Source: Bacillota bacterium
GTDB lineage: Bacteria > Bacillota > Clostridia > Peptostreptococcales > Thermotaleaceae
Assembly (NCBI GenBank): GCA_023623095.1
Contig: JAMNXX010000089.1
Location: 1 to 8,756 of the forward strand
Reading direction: 5' to 3'
DNA: 8,756 bases
Shown here: positions 6,901-8,756 of the stretch, piece after piece
Layout: each line of letters opens with the position of its first letter
How positions within the stretch are numbered: position 1 is the stretch's first letter
The notes under the pieces: generated by a model
Told to the model about the DNA's origin: nothing
Database searches by the model: none
What the model saw: the letters and a program-made list of their open reading frames with translations, nothing else
Position numbers and translations under genes: made by a program

Positions 6901-8163
6901 TTACGGTGAGTAAATTTCGACAGTCGCTCTCTCGGGAAAAATATTCACCCTTTCTACCTCTTTCGTGATGGAATACGAGATATTTTCTGAATGTGTCCCC
7001 ATCGGCAAACCGCTTGCATAAATATACAATTGAATGTCTTTTTTATCCAGGTTATTTGCGATGCTTTCCGCCGCAAAGACCTGTACCCGTATCGTATCCG
7101 GCAGTTCTTTCAGTTCTGCCGTGTATGCGCTTTCTAAGCCTCTCACATCTATCTCGTCTTTGAAGAATGTAAATTCTTTGGATTTAATCGCTTCAATCAC
7201 TACATTTACTTTGATCCCTCTGTTTGCATAGGAGGTTTTTACCCCCTCCGGTAAAAGCAATTGAACGGTTTTCGTGATGCTTTTATCCAACCCATCCAGC
7301 TGAATATCGGTTGTTTTTACTTCCTTTATTCCTGCTAATTGTTCCTCCGATCCTTTTAACAAGATGCGCTCCGGATTTGCTTCCACCCGAACGACTTTAA
7401 AATTCTCTTTTGGTGTTCCCTTTAGCGAAACAGAAATCGGAACTTCTTTCACCCGATGCATTGGCAATACAATTTCAGCCCATTTCGTTCGCAAACTTAC
7501 TCCGCTGACTTTTTTCCCATCTTTATCCACAGGTTGCAGAGGGACACGCTCTGCGATCTGGCCAATCTGTCCTTTCACAGAAACATTGGCGACAACCTTC
7601 ATGACTTTATTGACCAGGACCTCTGCCCCTTCGACGATGACCTCATCCGGAAATACGGTGGCTTCTCCCGGCTCAAATCCTTCAGCAGCCTTTCCTGATG
7701 TTTGAACAACAACCGGTTTTTTCCTCGCCACAATTTGATCTAAAGTAATCCGGATGTATTTTGGAGAAACTTCCTCAACGCTTACATATGGCGGAGCATT
7801 GATATTGACCGGAACATTGATCTCTCCTTTTTGGTAGCCCCGCAGATCTGCAGTGGCAAGGATATCTTCTGATCGGATCCGATATAGATCATTTCTTCTG
7901 CCGCGGATCTTTACATTTACAGAAAAATCTTTATCACCAACAATCACCAATCCAGACTGCTTCAATGTATCCTCATTTAATAATTTTACTTTTACGTCCG
8001 TCAGTGAAATTACGCTTTCCGGATTCACTTCTCCCATGACATACAACCATAGAACCAATGCAAAAATAATTGAAACAATTTTTGCTGTTGTATTCTTGCT
8101 GAGGAATTTTCCTTTCAAAAAGTACAATGCCCTTTCTTTAATAAAGGTAAGAAAATCATTCAT
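6901..8163 (-). CDS. cdaR: CdaR, YbbR-domain regulator of the c-di-AMP cyclase
   Basis: 420 residues, membrane-anchored with an extracytoplasmic YbbR array. A short basic N-terminus is followed by one hydrophobic segment (about 28-43, IVSIIFALVLWLYVM) and then roughly four YbbR-type beta repeats up to the C-terminus, recognisable by recurring segments such as P-x-Y-V-S-V-E-x-V-S-P-K and V-E-A-N-P-E-R-I. CdaR is known to modulate CdaA activity at the membrane. The open frame extends to an ATG at 8250, but that stretch lies inside cdaA. The start chosen is ATG 8163, giving an 8-base overlap with cdaA, with GGGGG seven bases upstream and the anchor placed as in the family. The protein is somewhat shorter than the B. 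subtilis homologue but appears complete. No clear terminator follows the stop, so transcripts may run into the T-box leader. Confidence 0.92.
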   Translation of the reverse strand: MNDFLTFIKERALYFLKGKFLSKNTTAKIVSIIFALVLWLYVMGEVNPESVISLTDVKVKLLNEDTLKQSGLVIVGDKDFSVNVKIRGRRNDLYRIRSEDILATADLRGYQKGEINVPVNINAPPYVSVEEVSPKYIRITLDQIVARKKPVVVQTSGKAAEGFEPGEATVFPDEVIVEGAEVLVNKVMKVVANVSVKGQIGQIAERVPLQPVDKDGKKVSGVSLRTKWAEIVLPMHRVKEVPISVSLKGTPKENFKVVRVEANPERILLKGSEEQLAGIKEVKTTDIQLDGLDKSITKTVQLLLPEGVKTSYANRGIKVNVVIEAIKSKEFTFFKDEIDVRGLESAYTAELKELPDTIRVQVFAAESIANNLDKKDIQLYIYASGLPMGTHSENISYSITKEVERVNIFPERATVEIYSP

Positions 8164-8756
8164 TCTTACGCCCCCATTTCCAAGCAAATAAAGGCTTTGC
8201 CCTTTCAGGCTTATAAATATTTCTGAGAATCGTACGCAGTGTTTTTGCATCCAAATATCTTGATATCTTACCCTCCATCGCTACAGAAATCGCTCCCGTT
8301 TCCTCGGAAACAATCAGCGCAACTGCATCCGAACGCTCCGTAATCCCGATTCCCGCCCGATGCCTTGTTCCCAGTTCCTTGCTCAGGTTTAAATTCTCCG
8401 TCAACGGCAGCATGCAACTGGCAGCAACAATTCTATCCTTTCGGATAATAACAGCCCCATCATGCAACGGCGTATTTGGAACAAAAATATTAATAAGCAA
8501 TTCGGTAGAAATATTCCCATTAATCAGGATGCCCGTTTCTATAATTTCCCCCAATCCTGTTTCTTTTTCGATGATGATGAGCGCCCCGATCTTCTGTCTG
8601 GACATATAGGTCATTGCTTCTACAATTTGATTGATATTGTGCTCCATCTCCTCAACCGCAACTTCTGCGATCGATTTTTTTAGGAACTTACTTCTTCCTA
8701 TGTATTCCAAAGCACGCCGGAGTTCCGGCTGAAACACGATAATCAAAGCGATCATT
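8156..8756 (-). CDS. cdaA: CdaA, membrane diadenylate cyclase (c-di-AMP synthase), N-terminus outside window
   Basis: Makes cyclic di-AMP from two ATP. The visible 199 residues hold nearly the complete DAC (DisA_N) domain: both catalytic signatures are present, DGA in PLHDGAVII (residues 99-101 of the visible part) and RHR in GTRHRAGIG (131-133). The segment entering from the right edge (IALIIVFQPELRRALEYIG) is the linker after the membrane helices; about 70 N-terminal residues with the expected three transmembrane helices lie beyond the window. The C-terminus is short and basic and overlaps the cdaR start by 8 bases, the usual coupling of these two genes. Nothing abnormal is seen. The frame remains open at the right boundary, so the true start is outside. 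Confidence 0.95.
   Translation of the reverse strand, partial: MIALIIVFQPELRRALEYIGRSKFLKKSIAEVAVEEMEHNINQIVEAMTYMSRQKIGALIIIEKETGLGEIIETGILINGNISTELLINIFVPNTPLHDGAVIIRKDRIVAASCMLPLTENLNLSKELGTRHRAGIGITERSDAVALIVSEETGAISVAMEGKISRYLDAKTLRTILRNIYKPERAKPLFAWKWGRKNE

Noticed and set aside
7364..7705. 113-codon plus-strand open frame over cdaR
   Set aside because: Antisense shadow of the YbbR repeats; no start signals or recognisable motif.
8164..8250. Upstream 29-residue extension of CdaR
   Set aside because: Encoded inside cdaA in another frame and would push the membrane anchor away from its usual N-terminal position; ATG 8163 has the ribosome site.
1..8756. CRISPR array, tRNA/rRNA genes, insertion sequence or phage genes
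   Set aside because: No spaced direct-repeat array, cloverleaf, transposase-like frame or terminal inverted repeats were seen on either strand.

Overview
The window is AT-rich and every gene in it lies on the minus strand. Bacterial promoters, strong AGGAGG ribosome sites, a T-box leader, the c-di-AMP/GlmM gene set and a ferredoxin-dependent 2-oxoacid oxidoreductase together point to a strictly anaerobic, low-GC Firmicute of the Clostridia. Genus cannot be read from the sequence alone. In transcription order (right to left) there are four blocks.

(1) 8756-6901: the 3' part of cdaA (c-di-AMP cyclase) overlapping cdaR (YbbR-domain regulator of CdaA). I see no terminator after cdaR.

(2) 6865-3119: a T-box-type leader with an intact intrinsic terminator, then five tightly packed genes: a P-loop NTPase of unknown function, a 2x[4Fe-4S] ferredoxin subunit, and the alpha (VorB-like), beta (TPP-binding) and gamma subunits of a 2-oxoacid:ferredoxin oxidoreductase. 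A perfect 12-bp hairpin terminator closes the operon. The enzyme probably oxidises branched-chain 2-oxoacids made by amino acid transamination to acyl-CoA, reducing ferredoxin. The T-box would tie expression to amino acid supply.

(3) 2996-1445: glmM (phosphoglucosamine mutase) with its own good sigma-A promoter and a strong terminator. In many Firmicutes cdaA-cdaR-glmM form one operon; here the oxidoreductase block sits between cdaR and glmM, which are transcriptionally separated.

(4) 1364-1: a sigma-54-dependent activator (PAS, AAA+, Fis-type HTH) broken by two frame disruptions, running off the left edge.

There is no clearly new defence or mobile system. The points most worth following are the atypical T-box (altered tRNA-acceptor-binding bulge, unresolved Stem I, promoter-like sequence inside the leader), the uncharacterised P-loop protein leading the oxidoreductase operon, and the placement of this operon inside the c-di-AMP/cell-wall locus.
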